Origin: Actinomycetota bacterium
GTDB taxonomy: Bacteria; Actinomycetota; Actinomycetes; Mycobacteriales; Micromonosporaceae
Reading direction: 5' to 3'
DNA length: 64,000 nt
Assembly (NCBI GenBank): GCA_005885555.1
Contig: VAWN01000042.1
Coordinates: 4,172 to 68,171, forward strand
Shown here: positions 33,802 to 42,403 of the stretch, one piece after another
Layout of the letters: each line of letters opens with the position of its first letter
Position numbering within the stretch: position 1 is the first letter of the stretch
Notes under the pieces: model-generated
Database searches by the model: none
The model's input: only the letters and a program-made list of their open reading frames with translations
What the model was told of the DNA's origin: nothing
Made by a program: the position numbers and the translations under genes

Positions 33802-35472
33802 TCAGCAGGACTGGTGGGTACCCGAGCCGCGGACGATCCGGTACTGGTGTGTGCCGGGTTCGCTGAGCGAGTAGGTGACCTGCCAACGGGTACAGGTCTC
33901 GTTCTCGCTGCCCTTGGGACCCATTCCCGCCGCCTGGGTGCTGCGGAAGGCCACCCGGGCGGTCACCGCGACCGCGCCGCCGTCACCCGAGCCGAGACTC
34001 TCCAGCTGCACGTCCGAGTCGGCGGTCGAGGACATGGCGGTGGCGAAGGACTGGCGCGACCGCGGGTTGCCGGGATTGACGACGCCGCTCGGGTCGTACA
34101 CCTGCACCGCGGCATCGTAGTTGTGGCTGTTGATGTTCGAGAAGTACGTGTCGAACATGGTCGCCACGTCCGGTGCCCGGTCGTCGCCCGACACCGGGCT
34201 GTAGTCCACCACGCCGACCCGGTACGTCGCCGGTGTCGGGCTGGTGTATGTCGGAGTAGTTGTGGTGGTGGTGTATCCGGTGGCGGGTACCGGTTGCGGC
34301 GGCTGGGTCAGCGGTCCGCCCGAGGCGGCGCCGTGGCCGTTGAGGTTGTTGGCGATCAGCACGATCGCACCGAGGACGACGCCGGCGACCGCGGTCCGCA
34401 GCACCCACCGCCGTCGGGGCGGCGGGGCGGTGACCGGTGCGGTTCCCCAGGCCGGGCCGGGCACCGGTACCGGCTGCGGCGGTGCAGCGTTGGGCGGCGC
34501 GGGCGGGTACGGCGGCGGCGCGTTCGGCGGCGGCGCGTTCGGTGGCGGCGCAAGCTGGCTGATCGCCATCTGCCAGCCACCGGCCGCGGCGCGTTGTCCG
34601 GGCAGCGCCGTCGCCGCGTGCGGGATGGCCCGGTCAAGGGCGGCCGGCCACTCCTGCGGTAGCGGCCGCACGGCCGGGTTGAGGTGCATGCTGCGCCGCG
34701 CCAGGTCGCTCAGTTCGGCGGACAGCGGTCGCAGCACGTCCGGGTCGCGGCTGGACTGGTCGCCGGCGAACAGCCGCACCGCGAGCAGGCCCAGCTTGTA
34801 GGCGTCACTGGCCGGGGTCGCCAGTTCCTCGCCCGGGGGTACCTCCCAGTCGGGCGTCTCGACCTGGGGCAGTGCCGAGCGGCCGGCCAGGCGCATTGCG
34901 TCGCAGTCGATGAAGAAGCAGGCGGGTCGCGGGGTGAGGCTGAACAACAGGTTCTTCGGTGACAGGTCGCCGACGGCGATGCTGAGCTGATGCAACCGGC
35001 TCAGCGTCGCGGCCAGTTCCCGCAGCAGGATCAGGCGCAGCTGGTCGGTGATCGGGATGCCGAGCCGGGCCAGGTAGTCCTCGGGGTTTAGCAGGTACTC
35101 CCAGCCGCCCGGCCGGCGCCCGTGCCGCTGGCCGAGCGCGAGGTCGACGTGGAACTCGTCGGGCAGCCGCCGCATGAGGAAGCCGCAGAGCTGTCCCTGG
35201 CGGCGTACCACGGCCGCCGGCCACGCCGCCTGGTCGCACAGCCAGCGGGCGGTGTTCGGGTCCATCCGGCCGATGTGCCCGACCATGTCGGCGAGCACCG
35301 AGGTGTCCAGCCGGGCGAGTACCTCCGGAAAGTACTCCTTGAAGACGACCGGCCAGGACTGGTTGATCCGGATGCGCGGTGCGTCGTGTACCTTGCCCTG
35401 GCCGCCGCGGGCGAGCTCGGTCAGGTTCTCCAGCCGGTCGAAGTCGACCTCCGGGGCAGGGTATCCGTTCAC
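33802..35472 (-). CDS. Atypical membrane-anchored protein kinase, paralogue of the 32137 kinase
   Basis: A 556-residue paralogue with the same layout. The glycine loop ARGGQGKV lacks one usual Gly; Lys45 is in VVFK; the catalytic loop is GDLSPKN (Asp169), with DCD at 189-191. A Pro/Asn/Ala-rich linker with PPPNA repeats is followed by one membrane segment (about 357-376), then an extracytoplasmic domain of nuclear-transport-factor-2-like size (MFDTYFSNINSHNYDAAVQ), which may be a sensor. It follows seven bases after the PP2C gene on the same strand, so the pair is co-expressed. The two kinase genes converge with six bases between their stops. Confidence 0.84.
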   Translation of the reverse strand: MNGYPAPEVDFDRLENLTELARGGQGKVHDAPRIRINQSWPVVFKEYFPEVLARLDTSVLADMVGHIGRMDPNTARWLCDQAAWPAAVVRRQGQLCGFLMRRLPDEFHVDLALGQRHGRRPGGWEYLLNPEDYLARLGIPITDQLRLILLRELAATLSRLHQLSIAVGDLSPKNLLFSLTPRPACFFIDCDAMRLAGRSALPQVETPDWEVPPGEELATPASDAYKLGLLAVRLFAGDQSSRDPDVLRPLSAELSDLARRSMHLNPAVRPLPQEWPAALDRAIPHAATALPGQRAAAGGWQMAISQLAPPPNAPPPNAPPPYPPAPPNAAPPQPVPVPGPAWGTAPVTAPPPRRRWVLRTAVAGVVLGAIVLIANNLNGHGAASGGPLTQPPQPVPATGYTTTTTTPTYTSPTPATYRVGVVDYSPVSGDDRAPDVATMFDTYFSNINSHNYDAAVQVYDPSGVVNPGNPRSRQSFATAMSSTADSDVQLESLGSGDGGAVAVTARVAFRSTQAAGMGPKGSENETCTRWQVTYSLSEPGTHQYRIVRGSGTHQSC

Positions 35473-35479
35473 GGCGCAG

Positions 35480-36742
35480 TCATCTCCCCGGCCGCTGCCA
35501 GATGGCGATCAGGGTCCGGTCGTCGTCGAAGGTGTCCCGGGAGAAGTCCAGCAGGTGCGCCAACGCCAGCGGCGGCGGTGGCTGCGCCAGCATCCGCGCG
35601 AACAGTTCGCCGACCTTGCCGCTGCCGTCGCCGAGCGGGTCGCCGATCCCGTCGGTACCGACCAGAAGCACCGCCTCGGCCGCAAGCCGCACCTCGACGA
35701 CGCCGACGGAGGGCGGTACCCGTGGCAGGGCGGACACCGCGGAGGAGAACACCGCGGCACCCGCCTCGATCTTCGCCTTGCCCAGTGCGGTGTAGCGTCC
35801 GGCGTGCAGTTGCCATACTCCGGAGTCACCGAGCTGCACGAGCGTCGCGGTGTACCCATCCGGTCCGGGTACCACGGCTCCGACCACGAGTGTCGTGGCC
35901 AGCAACCGCTCGGCCGCCGCGGAGTCCGGACCCTCCAGTCCCTGCATCCGCTTGGCGTGCTCGACGAGCTGCCAGGCGACCCCGTTGACCAGCTGTTGCC
36001 AGTTGATGCCTTCGGAGCCGCGGTCGAGCTGGTCGAGGGCGGAGTCGACAGCGGCCCGGCAGGCGACGGTGGCACCGATGTGTGAGTGCTCGGCGGCCGA
36101 TACACCGTCGGCGACGGCGAACACCACCGCCCGGGTGGCGGGATGCGCGGCGACGGCGAGGTCGTCCTGCCGTGGCGTGCCGGCGTAGCGGTGCGCGTAC
36201 CCGCGTACCGAGGCCGCCCGTACCGTGAAGTGCTCGCTCGACCAACCGTCCACAATGGAGTCCGGGCGGTACGACGAGGTGAGCGGGCGGTACGTGGGGC
36301 GCGCCGGCCGCGGCTCGAACTCCACGATCGGCTGGTCCACCACGACCGGCGCCCACGGGTCCTCCGCGTGCCGGCGCGGCCGGACCGGCACGGGCGCCGG
36401 CGCAGCCACCGGTGGCGGCGGCACCGGCCGCGGTGACGGCGACGCCTCGGCGGCGGGCGGCTGCCCGTAGGCGTCCGGCGCGAGTGGCGGCCCGGAGTGC
36501 TGGTACATCGGCGGTACCGGTACCGCCGCCCGGACCGGTACCGGCCGCTCGGCCCGTGGACTCCCCGCGGGCGAGGCCGGTGGGTTCCCCGGATGGTGAG
36601 CCGGCCCGGGCATCGTGGCCCGGTCCCCCGACACGTAGACCGGCCCCGGACCGGGGCGCGGCCCGGATCCCGGCCGGTGCGCCGGCTGCGGCTGCTGCTC
36701 GTCCGCCTTGCCGCGCAGGCCGAGCCACGCCAACAGGCCCAT
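35480..36742 (-). CDS. PP2C-like Ser/Thr phosphatase with disordered N-terminus
   Basis: A 420-residue protein. The first about 155 residues are Pro/Ala-rich and disordered. The C-terminal domain is PP2C-type: RQDDLAVA, VFAVADGVSAAEHSH, LVQLGDSGVWQL, LLVGTDGIGD and DDDRTLIAIW carry the metal-binding Asp residues. It would reverse phosphorylation by the two neighbouring kinases. E. coli YegK and the phosphatase of the TerY-P triad are the closest functional parallels. It starts one base after the VWA gene ends. Confidence 0.87.
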   Translation of the reverse strand: MGLLAWLGLRGKADEQQPQPAHRPGSGPRPGPGPVYVSGDRATMPGPAHHPGNPPASPAGSPRAERPVPVRAAVPVPPMYQHSGPPLAPDAYGQPPAAEASPSPRPVPPPPVAAPAPVPVRPRRHAEDPWAPVVVDQPIVEFEPRPARPTYRPLTSSYRPDSIVDGWSSEHFTVRAASVRGYAHRYAGTPRQDDLAVAAHPATRAVVFAVADGVSAAEHSHIGATVACRAAVDSALDQLDRGSEGINWQQLVNGVAWQLVEHAKRMQGLEGPDSAAAERLLATTLVVGAVVPGPDGYTATLVQLGDSGVWQLHAGRYTALGKAKIEAGAAVFSSAVSALPRVPPSVGVVEVRLAAEAVLLVGTDGIGDPLGDGSGKVGELFARMLAQPPPPLALAHLLDFSRDTFDDDRTLIAIWQRPGR

Positions 36743-36743
36743 G

Positions 36744-37421
36744 TCACATCACGTCGACCGCGAGGCGGAAGCCGTCCGGCTTCTCGACGACGAGTTCGGG
36801 ATGGCCGCCGGCCAGTGCCCGGCCGGACGCGACGATGCTCTTCGTCAGCGCGGTGCAGAACTTCGCGATGGCCGAGCCGACGTCCGTGCCGCGGATGGAG
36901 ACGAACGCGAACTCCTGCTGGGTGGCCACGTCGAGGATGGTCGACGCGTCGGCCGACCCGACACCGCAGGCGATGATGTTCGGTGCGGCCGGCGTCGTGC
37001 TGCGGTCGGTGAGCCTGCCGTGCGGCTCACGCCAGCGGGTGCCGTCGGTCGGCAGGCCGTCGCTGAAGAAGAACACGGCCGGCCGGTGCACGGTGTAGTT
37101 CTCGCTCTTCAACTGCTGCACGTCGCGCGGGATGCGGGAGATCAGGTCGGTGAACGCGGCACCGTAGTTGGTCCGTCCCCGGGTGGCGAGGGTGGGTAGC
37201 TCGTTCTCCCGGCGCAGGTCGGCCAGTTCCATCCGCACGGCCACGTCGTCGGAGAAGCCCAGGATCGAGAACCGTACCTTCGCCGCGGCCATCGGCTCGG
37301 CGAGAAGCGCCTCGTGCAGCGACGCCAGGCCGGCGTTCAGCTCGCCGATGTGCGGGGCCATCGAGCCCGACTCGTCGGCGACCATGTAGACCGGTAGGAG
37401 ATTGCCGCGGTTGTCGGCCAT
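36744..37421 (-). CDS. TerY-like VWA-domain protein
   Basis: A 225-residue single VWA domain with a complete MIDAS: ADESGSM, GRTNYGAAF and FFFSDGLPTDG. It is close to TerY/YegL proteins, which pair with a kinase and a PP2C phosphatase (TerY-P triad, described by Anantharaman, Iyer and Aravind). The start at 37421 has AAGGG upstream; GTG at 37430 is an alternative. It lies between the pseudo-VWA fusion and the phosphatase, in one transcription direction. Confidence 0.9.
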   Translation of the reverse strand: MADNRGNLLPVYMVADESGSMAPHIGELNAGLASLHEALLAEPMAAAKVRFSILGFSDDVAVRMELADLRRENELPTLATRGRTNYGAAFTDLISRIPRDVQQLKSENYTVHRPAVFFFSDGLPTDGTRWREPHGRLTDRSTTPAAPNIIACGVGSADASTILDVATQQEFAFVSIRGTDVGSAIAKFCTALTKSIVASGRALAGGHPELVVEKPDGFRLAVDVM

Positions 37422-37444
37422 TGCGCGCACCCTTCGAATACTGG

Positions 37445-39157
37445 CTAGACCAGGTCGTTGACCATCCGGAAACCCTCCGGCGGGACGATGCGAAGCTCGG
37501 GGGTACCGGAGACGAGCGCCCGCCCGGAATCCAGCACACTGCGTTCGAGGAACTCCCAGTACTGGCCGATCGACGTCGTCACCTGGGTACCGGTGACCGC
37601 GACGAACGCGAACTCCGCCCGGGTGGCGATCCGGCCGATCAGCTCGGCGGGTGCGTCACCGACACCGCAGGCGACGATGTTCGGCGCGTACCGCATCTGC
37701 GCCCGGTCGACCAGTTGCCGGTACGGCGTCGTCCAGTCGTCGTCGTCCGGCCGGGCGCCACTCAGGAAGAACACGACCGGCCGGTGCACCGACTGCTGCT
37801 GCGCCTTGAGCGACTCGACGTCGCGCGGTATCCGGTCCAGCAGCGCCTGGAAGGCGGTACCGTAACGGCTTGCGCCGCGCGCGGCGAACCACGGGCACCG
37901 GCTGCCGTCGCGGATCAGCTCCAGTTCCATCCGCGCGACGACGTCGTCGGAGTACCCGAGCACCGACAGCCGCACCGCGTCGGCCACCTCCGGGTTGCGG
38001 GCCAGCGTGGTGTGCAGCGAACGGATGCCGTCGTTGAGGTTGCCGAGGTACTGACCCGCCACTGTGGACTCGTCGACGACGAGGTACACCGGCATCAGCG
38101 CGTTGGCGCGCGGTACCACCTGCCCGGTGACCACATCCGGCGGCGCTGGGGCGTACGCGGCCGGCGCCGGTGCCGGCGGCGCGGACGTGGGCTGCCATCC
38201 GACGGGTGCCGCGGACAGCGCCTGCTGCGGTGGCAGGCTGGCACCGGCGATGCGGCCCATCGCGTGGTCGCGGAACCGGTCCAGGTCCACCGCCTGCACC
38301 AGGTCGCGGTCGGCCATGAACTGGAACAGCTCCATGGCCCGCCGGTCGCGGACCTCGGCCCGTTCCAGCTGCGCATGTTCGTGGCGCAGCAACAGGTCCA
38401 GCGCGCGTTCGGTGTCCTCGGGGTGGCGGGCCAGGTGCAGCATCAGGATGCGCCGCGCGTCCAGCTCCCGGCCGCCGAGGGCGTCGAGCTCGGCGGCCTG
38501 CCGGGCGAGCGAGCCGTCCTGCCTGATCCCGGCCAGCGCGTTGTCGAAGTGCGCGTCCTGCGCGTGTACCCGGTGCTGTGCCGCCTTGACCTCGACCTCG
38601 CGGCTGGCTTCGGTCTTCGCGTGCAGGTACCCGCGCGCCTTCGCGTCCGGAGTCAGCCGGGTGTGGCACGAGTAGATGGTGATTCCCTCGGGAAGCTGGC
38701 GCGGCCAGGTCGGGTCGTTGTTGATCGCCGACTCGGCCGCGGCGGACTCCTCGATGGCGAAGCCGCGGGTGATGGTACGGAACACGTTGATGAGGTGGTT
38801 GTAGACGACCACCAGCCCGTCCCGCACGTTGCGCCGCACCACCTCGGTCGGGTCGGTGACCCGGAACCCGACGTCGACGGTTGCCTCGAAGAAGTACACG
38901 TCGCCGCGGCTGGGCAGCGGGGTGCTGCGCAGCTCGACGATGCGCCGGTGGTCGCTGACGTCGACCTCGTACCGGGTGCGGTATCTGGTGTACAGGTGCT
39001 CGGTCCAGGTCATCGGCTGGCCGGTGAAGTTGGTGATTTCCCCGGTACCGGTGGCATACACCACCGCCACGTTCGGCGTGGTGGTGCGCATCGGCCCGAA
39101 GCGCGCGCGGGGTACCGGCTCGGCCTTGAGAATCAGCGGGAGGGTGTTGGTGGTCAC
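37445..39157 (-). CDS. SPFH/band-7-like domain fused to degenerate VWA domain
   Basis: A 570-residue protein. The N-terminal about 200 residues resemble an SPFH/band-7 domain (YFFEATVDVGFRVTDPTEVV), lacking a membrane anchor in front. A charged helical stretch and Pro/Ala linker follow, then a VWA domain related to the adjacent TerY-like protein. Its MIDAS is lost: DESTV for DxSxS, GASRYGTAF for GRTNYGAAF, and FFLSGARP for FFFSDGLP. So it cannot bind metal in the normal way and may be a scaffold. It overlaps the NTPase stop by four bases. Confidence 0.75.
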   Translation of the reverse strand: MTTNTLPLILKAEPVPRARFGPMRTTTPNVAVVYATGTGEITNFTGQPMTWTEHLYTRYRTRYEVDVSDHRRIVELRSTPLPSRGDVYFFEATVDVGFRVTDPTEVVRRNVRDGLVVVYNHLINVFRTITRGFAIEESAAAESAINNDPTWPRQLPEGITIYSCHTRLTPDAKARGYLHAKTEASREVEVKAAQHRVHAQDAHFDNALAGIRQDGSLARQAAELDALGGRELDARRILMLHLARHPEDTERALDLLLRHEHAQLERAEVRDRRAMELFQFMADRDLVQAVDLDRFRDHAMGRIAGASLPPQQALSAAPVGWQPTSAPPAPAPAAYAPAPPDVVTGQVVPRANALMPVYLVVDESTVAGQYLGNLNDGIRSLHTTLARNPEVADAVRLSVLGYSDDVVARMELELIRDGSRCPWFAARGASRYGTAFQALLDRIPRDVESLKAQQQSVHRPVVFFLSGARPDDDDWTTPYRQLVDRAQMRYAPNIVACGVGDAPAELIGRIATRAEFAFVAVTGTQVTTSIGQYWEFLERSVLDSGRALVSGTPELRIVPPEGFRMVNDLV

Positions 39158-41385
39158 GCGGGTACCTTCTCCCCGTCGAGGGCTGCGACAACCGCGTCAG
39201 CCGTCCTGGGTGTCGCCCGGAGGTTGTCCGGGCTGCGCCATTGCCGGGCGCAGCGTTCGAGGATCCGGCGGGTGCGCTCGTGTCCCGCCGCGGTGGCCCG
39301 GACCATGCCGACGAAGGCGTCCCGCAGCGCCTGGTCCGCCTCGGCGAGGCCGGCCCACACCGCCATCACCTTCTCCGCCTCGTCGTGCAGCAGCGCGGCG
39401 TTGAGGACGTGCCGCCACAGCAGGACCAGCCGGGTACGCAGGTCGGGCCGGCGGTCGGCGAGGAACAGCAGGGTGGGCCACGGCGCCGGTCCGTCGGCAA
39501 GCTCGGTGACCAGCGCGTCGGCGAGGATGAGGAACACCAGTTGCCCGGCCGCTTCCCGCTTGCGGTCACCGAGCCAGCGCAGCAGCGCGCCGAGAACCAC
39601 CGGCGCCAGCCGGTCGGCGTCGTCGGCGAGCAGGTCGGCGAAGCTGTCGCCGATGCTCGCGGCGATGCGGATGTCGTCGATCGCGGCGAGGCGTTCCAGC
39701 GCGTCGACCGCGGCACCGGGGTCGGTGCGCCCGAGGCTCACCCCGTACACCCGGGCGGCGGTCGCCTGGGCGAGCGGGCGGTCCCGGTCGGCGTACCAGG
39801 CGGCCACGAGCCGGTTCACCGTGGGCCGCAGGACCGGGTCGGCCGCCGGTACCCGCAGCGCCTGCGCCACCGCCTCACGGCGCCACGGCTGGTCGCTGGT
39901 GGCCCAGCCGGCGAGCACCGCCTGCACGACGTAGTCGAACGAGTGCGTGGCCAGCAGGCCGATCGTCGTCGCCGCCCACACGCGTACCTGTTCGGCCGCG
40001 TCCTCGACCAGCGCGCCCAACCAGTCCAGCAGGATGCGCTGGATCTGGTACTCCGACCAGGCGTGGCGGATGACGAGCCGGTGGTGCTGCTCGTCGGTGT
40101 ACTCCACCACCTCGGCCGGTACCCGCCCGTACGGCATGCGCACCTGGCCGCCGCGGGTACGCGCGCGCAGGGCCCGCAGCCGGTCGCGCCGGCGTTCCTG
40201 GAACTCCTCGGTCCGCGCCGAGGCGAGGTCGGTCAGGGAGCCGGCGAGGATCGGCGGCCGGTCCGGTTCCAGCCTGCTCCGCAGCATCCGCGCGGCCTGC
40301 GTGACGTTCTCGTACGGCAACCCGTTGAAGGCGGCCAGCGCGATGGCGAAGCTCCGCGACTCCAGATCGGCCAGGCCGCCGAACCAGATGTCGAAGTCCT
40401 CACTGGTGCGTTGCGCCATCCGGGTGCGGATGCGGGCCACGTTCGGGGTACCGCCGTCGATTTCCTGGCTGATGACGTGGGCCAGGTCGCCGGCGAACCG
40501 GCGGCTCGCCTCGGTGCCGAGCAACTCGTCGACCAGAGCCAGCAGGGCCGGCTGCGCCAGCACCTGGTCGGCCGGGAAGTCGCCGAGCCGCCAGCGCAGG
40601 TGGCTGCGCACGATGCTGGCGTGGTCGGGCGGCGGTGGCAGCCGCAGGAGGTAGTCGCGCAGGTCCTCGTCGGCCAGTGGGGTATCGGACGCGACCGTGA
40701 GGACCAGCCGGGCGTCCGCGGCGACCAGCGCCGCGTCCAGGCTCTGCAGGACCCAGCCGTGCAGGTGGTCCAGCTGCGCGGGCTGGCAGAGGAAGCCGCT
40801 TCCCGGTGGTACCGGGCGGGTGCCGGACCGGTCCGGTTCCAGCCATTCGGCCAGGCGGGTCAGGTCGACCTTCGGGTCGAGGTGGTACACGACCTGCGTG
40901 GAGGCGGCCTGGAACAGCCGGATGGCCGTCGCGGTCTTCCCGTACCCGGCCGCCTCGCGCAGGATCGCGGTCCGCCGGGCACCGAAGTCGGCGCGCAGGT
41001 CGTCCCAGCCCTGCGGGGGCGGTACGAACGCCTCGGCGACCGGCTCGGCCATCAGCGGGGACAGCTTGCTCAGCCGGACCCGTTCGGTACCGCCGATGAG
41101 GAACACGTGCTTGTCCCCGCCGACCACGTCGCCTTCGACGAGCAGGTTGGTGGCGTCGTGGAGGAACTCGTGGCGCACCGAACCCGCGCCGGGACGCGAC
41201 GTCGCCTCGGCCGCTCCGGTACCGGATTCGACGGTGAACCCCGCAGCGGTCTCGCCGGCGGGCGGGGTACCCCCGGCGGGTGTTTCCGGCGCGGGCGCCG
41301 CCGCGGCCGGGCCCGGTGTCTGCGGTGCGGCCGGCGCGGCCGGTGCGGCCGGTGCGGCCGGCGGGGGAGCGGCTGGTGCGGTCAT
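39154..41385 (-). CDS. P-loop NTPase with N-terminal GDxVxGDK motif and helical-repeat-like C-terminus
   Basis: A 743-residue protein. The Ala/Pro-rich disordered N-terminus (residues 1-70) is followed by a short motif VEGDVVGGDKHVFLIGG (83-99). A P-loop reads REAAGYGKTAT (Lys150, Thr151; the first usual Gly is missing) and a likely Walker B is RLVLTVASD. The C-terminal half is rich in helices that look like HEAT-type repeats. The whole resembles STAND/NACHT-like or iSTAND signalling NTPases but I cannot assign a family. ATG 41385 overlaps the cyclase-like stop as ATGA. Ala-rich linker codons form GCCGGTGCG repeats. Confidence 0.72.
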   Translation of the reverse strand: MTAPAAPPPAAPAAPAAPAAPQTPGPAAAAPAPETPAGGTPPAGETAAGFTVESGTGAAEATSRPGAGSVRHEFLHDATNLLVEGDVVGGDKHVFLIGGTERVRLSKLSPLMAEPVAEAFVPPPQGWDDLRADFGARRTAILREAAGYGKTATAIRLFQAASTQVVYHLDPKVDLTRLAEWLEPDRSGTRPVPPGSGFLCQPAQLDHLHGWVLQSLDAALVAADARLVLTVASDTPLADEDLRDYLLRLPPPPDHASIVRSHLRWRLGDFPADQVLAQPALLALVDELLGTEASRRFAGDLAHVISQEIDGGTPNVARIRTRMAQRTSEDFDIWFGGLADLESRSFAIALAAFNGLPYENVTQAARMLRSRLEPDRPPILAGSLTDLASARTEEFQERRRDRLRALRARTRGGQVRMPYGRVPAEVVEYTDEQHHRLVIRHAWSEYQIQRILLDWLGALVEDAAEQVRVWAATTIGLLATHSFDYVVQAVLAGWATSDQPWRREAVAQALRVPAADPVLRPTVNRLVAAWYADRDRPLAQATAARVYGVSLGRTDPGAAVDALERLAAIDDIRIAASIGDSFADLLADDADRLAPVVLGALLRWLGDRKREAAGQLVFLILADALVTELADGPAPWPTLLFLADRRPDLRTRLVLLWRHVLNAALLHDEAEKVMAVWAGLAEADQALRDAFVGMVRATAAGHERTRRILERCARQWRSPDNLRATPRTADAVVAALDGEKVPA

Positions 41386-42113
41386 GCCGGACCGGCCCCG
41401 TACACGTTCTTGTTCCCGATGAACTTGTCCCCGAAGACCTGGTCGCCGTGGATGTGGGTGGACGCGACGACCGGCGGCTCCGGCTCCGGACCCTTCGGCG
41501 GCGGCGCCGTCTGGGCCGGCGGCAGGCCGGGCGGCGCCGGGTAGCCGGGCACGTGCACCCATGCCGTGGTGTCCAGTTCCTTGAGGCTCAGCCGTACCGG
41601 CCGGAACGTCGAGGCGTCGATGAACCGGTACTCGTGCCGGATGATGCCGCGGTAGATCTCGTCGGACACGATGAACGCCAGGTGCGCGCGGCTGGCGGCG
41701 GCGAGCGTGTCGCGCAGCGGCTGTGCGTCGACGAGCCGGGCGGTGGTGTTGATGGCCTCGCCGACCCAGCCGTGGGTGTCCTCTTCGACCAGCCCGGCGT
41801 GCAGCGCCACGCGCAACCGCATGGCGTGCGCCGCGCTGAACATCCGCGCCTTCTCCGTGAGCCCCTCGTCGAGCGCCCGGATCAGCGGGCCGGCGAGGTC
41901 CACCGGTGAGGTGGCCGGCGGTACCAGAAGGAGGATGCCGTCGCCGCGGTCCAGCGCGGTGAACTCGTCCCACGGAAGGTGGCAGTCCGCGACCGCGCCG
42001 CGGACCACGTCGTACATCGCCGTGCGCAGCGAGGCCTGGATCGGGTTGGGCCGCCGGCCGTAACCCTCGATGTCCACGACCAGGATCGAGACATGCGTGG
42101 ACCGGGTCGCCAT
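41382..42113 (-). CDS. Class III cyclase-like protein with C-terminal GDxVxGDK motif
   Basis: A 243-residue protein. A nucleotide-cyclase-type catalytic domain is visible: VVDIEGYGR (first metal-site region), LDRGDGILLLVPP, HAGLVEEDTHGWVG and EAINTTARLVDAQ, the usual core of adenylate/guanylate cyclase homology domains. A Pro-rich tail ends in THIHGDQVFGDKFIGNKNVYG, a motif shared in part with the NTPase N-terminus. GGAGG lies seven bases before ATG 42113. It heads the module B operon. Whether it makes a cyclic nucleotide or only senses nucleotides is not decided; not all catalytic residues are clear. Confidence 0.78.
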   Translation of the reverse strand: MATRSTHVSILVVDIEGYGRRPNPIQASLRTAMYDVVRGAVADCHLPWDEFTALDRGDGILLLVPPATSPVDLAGPLIRALDEGLTEKARMFSAAHAMRLRVALHAGLVEEDTHGWVGEAINTTARLVDAQPLRDTLAAASRAHLAFIVSDEIYRGIIRHEYRFIDASTFRPVRLSLKELDTTAWVHVPGYPAPPGLPPAQTAPPPKGPEPEPPVVASTHIHGDQVFGDKFIGNKNVYGAGPA

Positions 42114-42403
42114 GCTGGATCCTCCAGTCGATCGGTCAGGAGAAAGGGAACGCCGACGTACGGGATCCGTCGTGGCCGGTTGCTTTCCCCACAAGGTAGG
42201 GGACCGGCGTCGCCCTCAGCCAGGCTTGGCGGCCAGGAAATTCAACTCTGAGCTACCGACCTATGACTGCGTGCACGATCGGCGGGCGGCGGTCGCGCCA
42301 ACGGACCGGCCATTCCCAATTCGGTGACACGCCGGGGACGGTTCGAGGACCGTCACCCCGACGATCAGTCACAGGTAACCGGATGACCAGAAGGGAACGC
42401 CCG
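42114..42403. other. Divergent intergenic region, 290 bases
   Basis: Lies between the starts of the cyclase-like gene (minus) and the secreted Ig-like gene (plus). It contains no convincing coding frame. It probably holds two outward promoters, but I could not place them. GAAGGGA at about 42390-42397 is the ribosome site of the right-hand gene. Confidence 0.4.
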
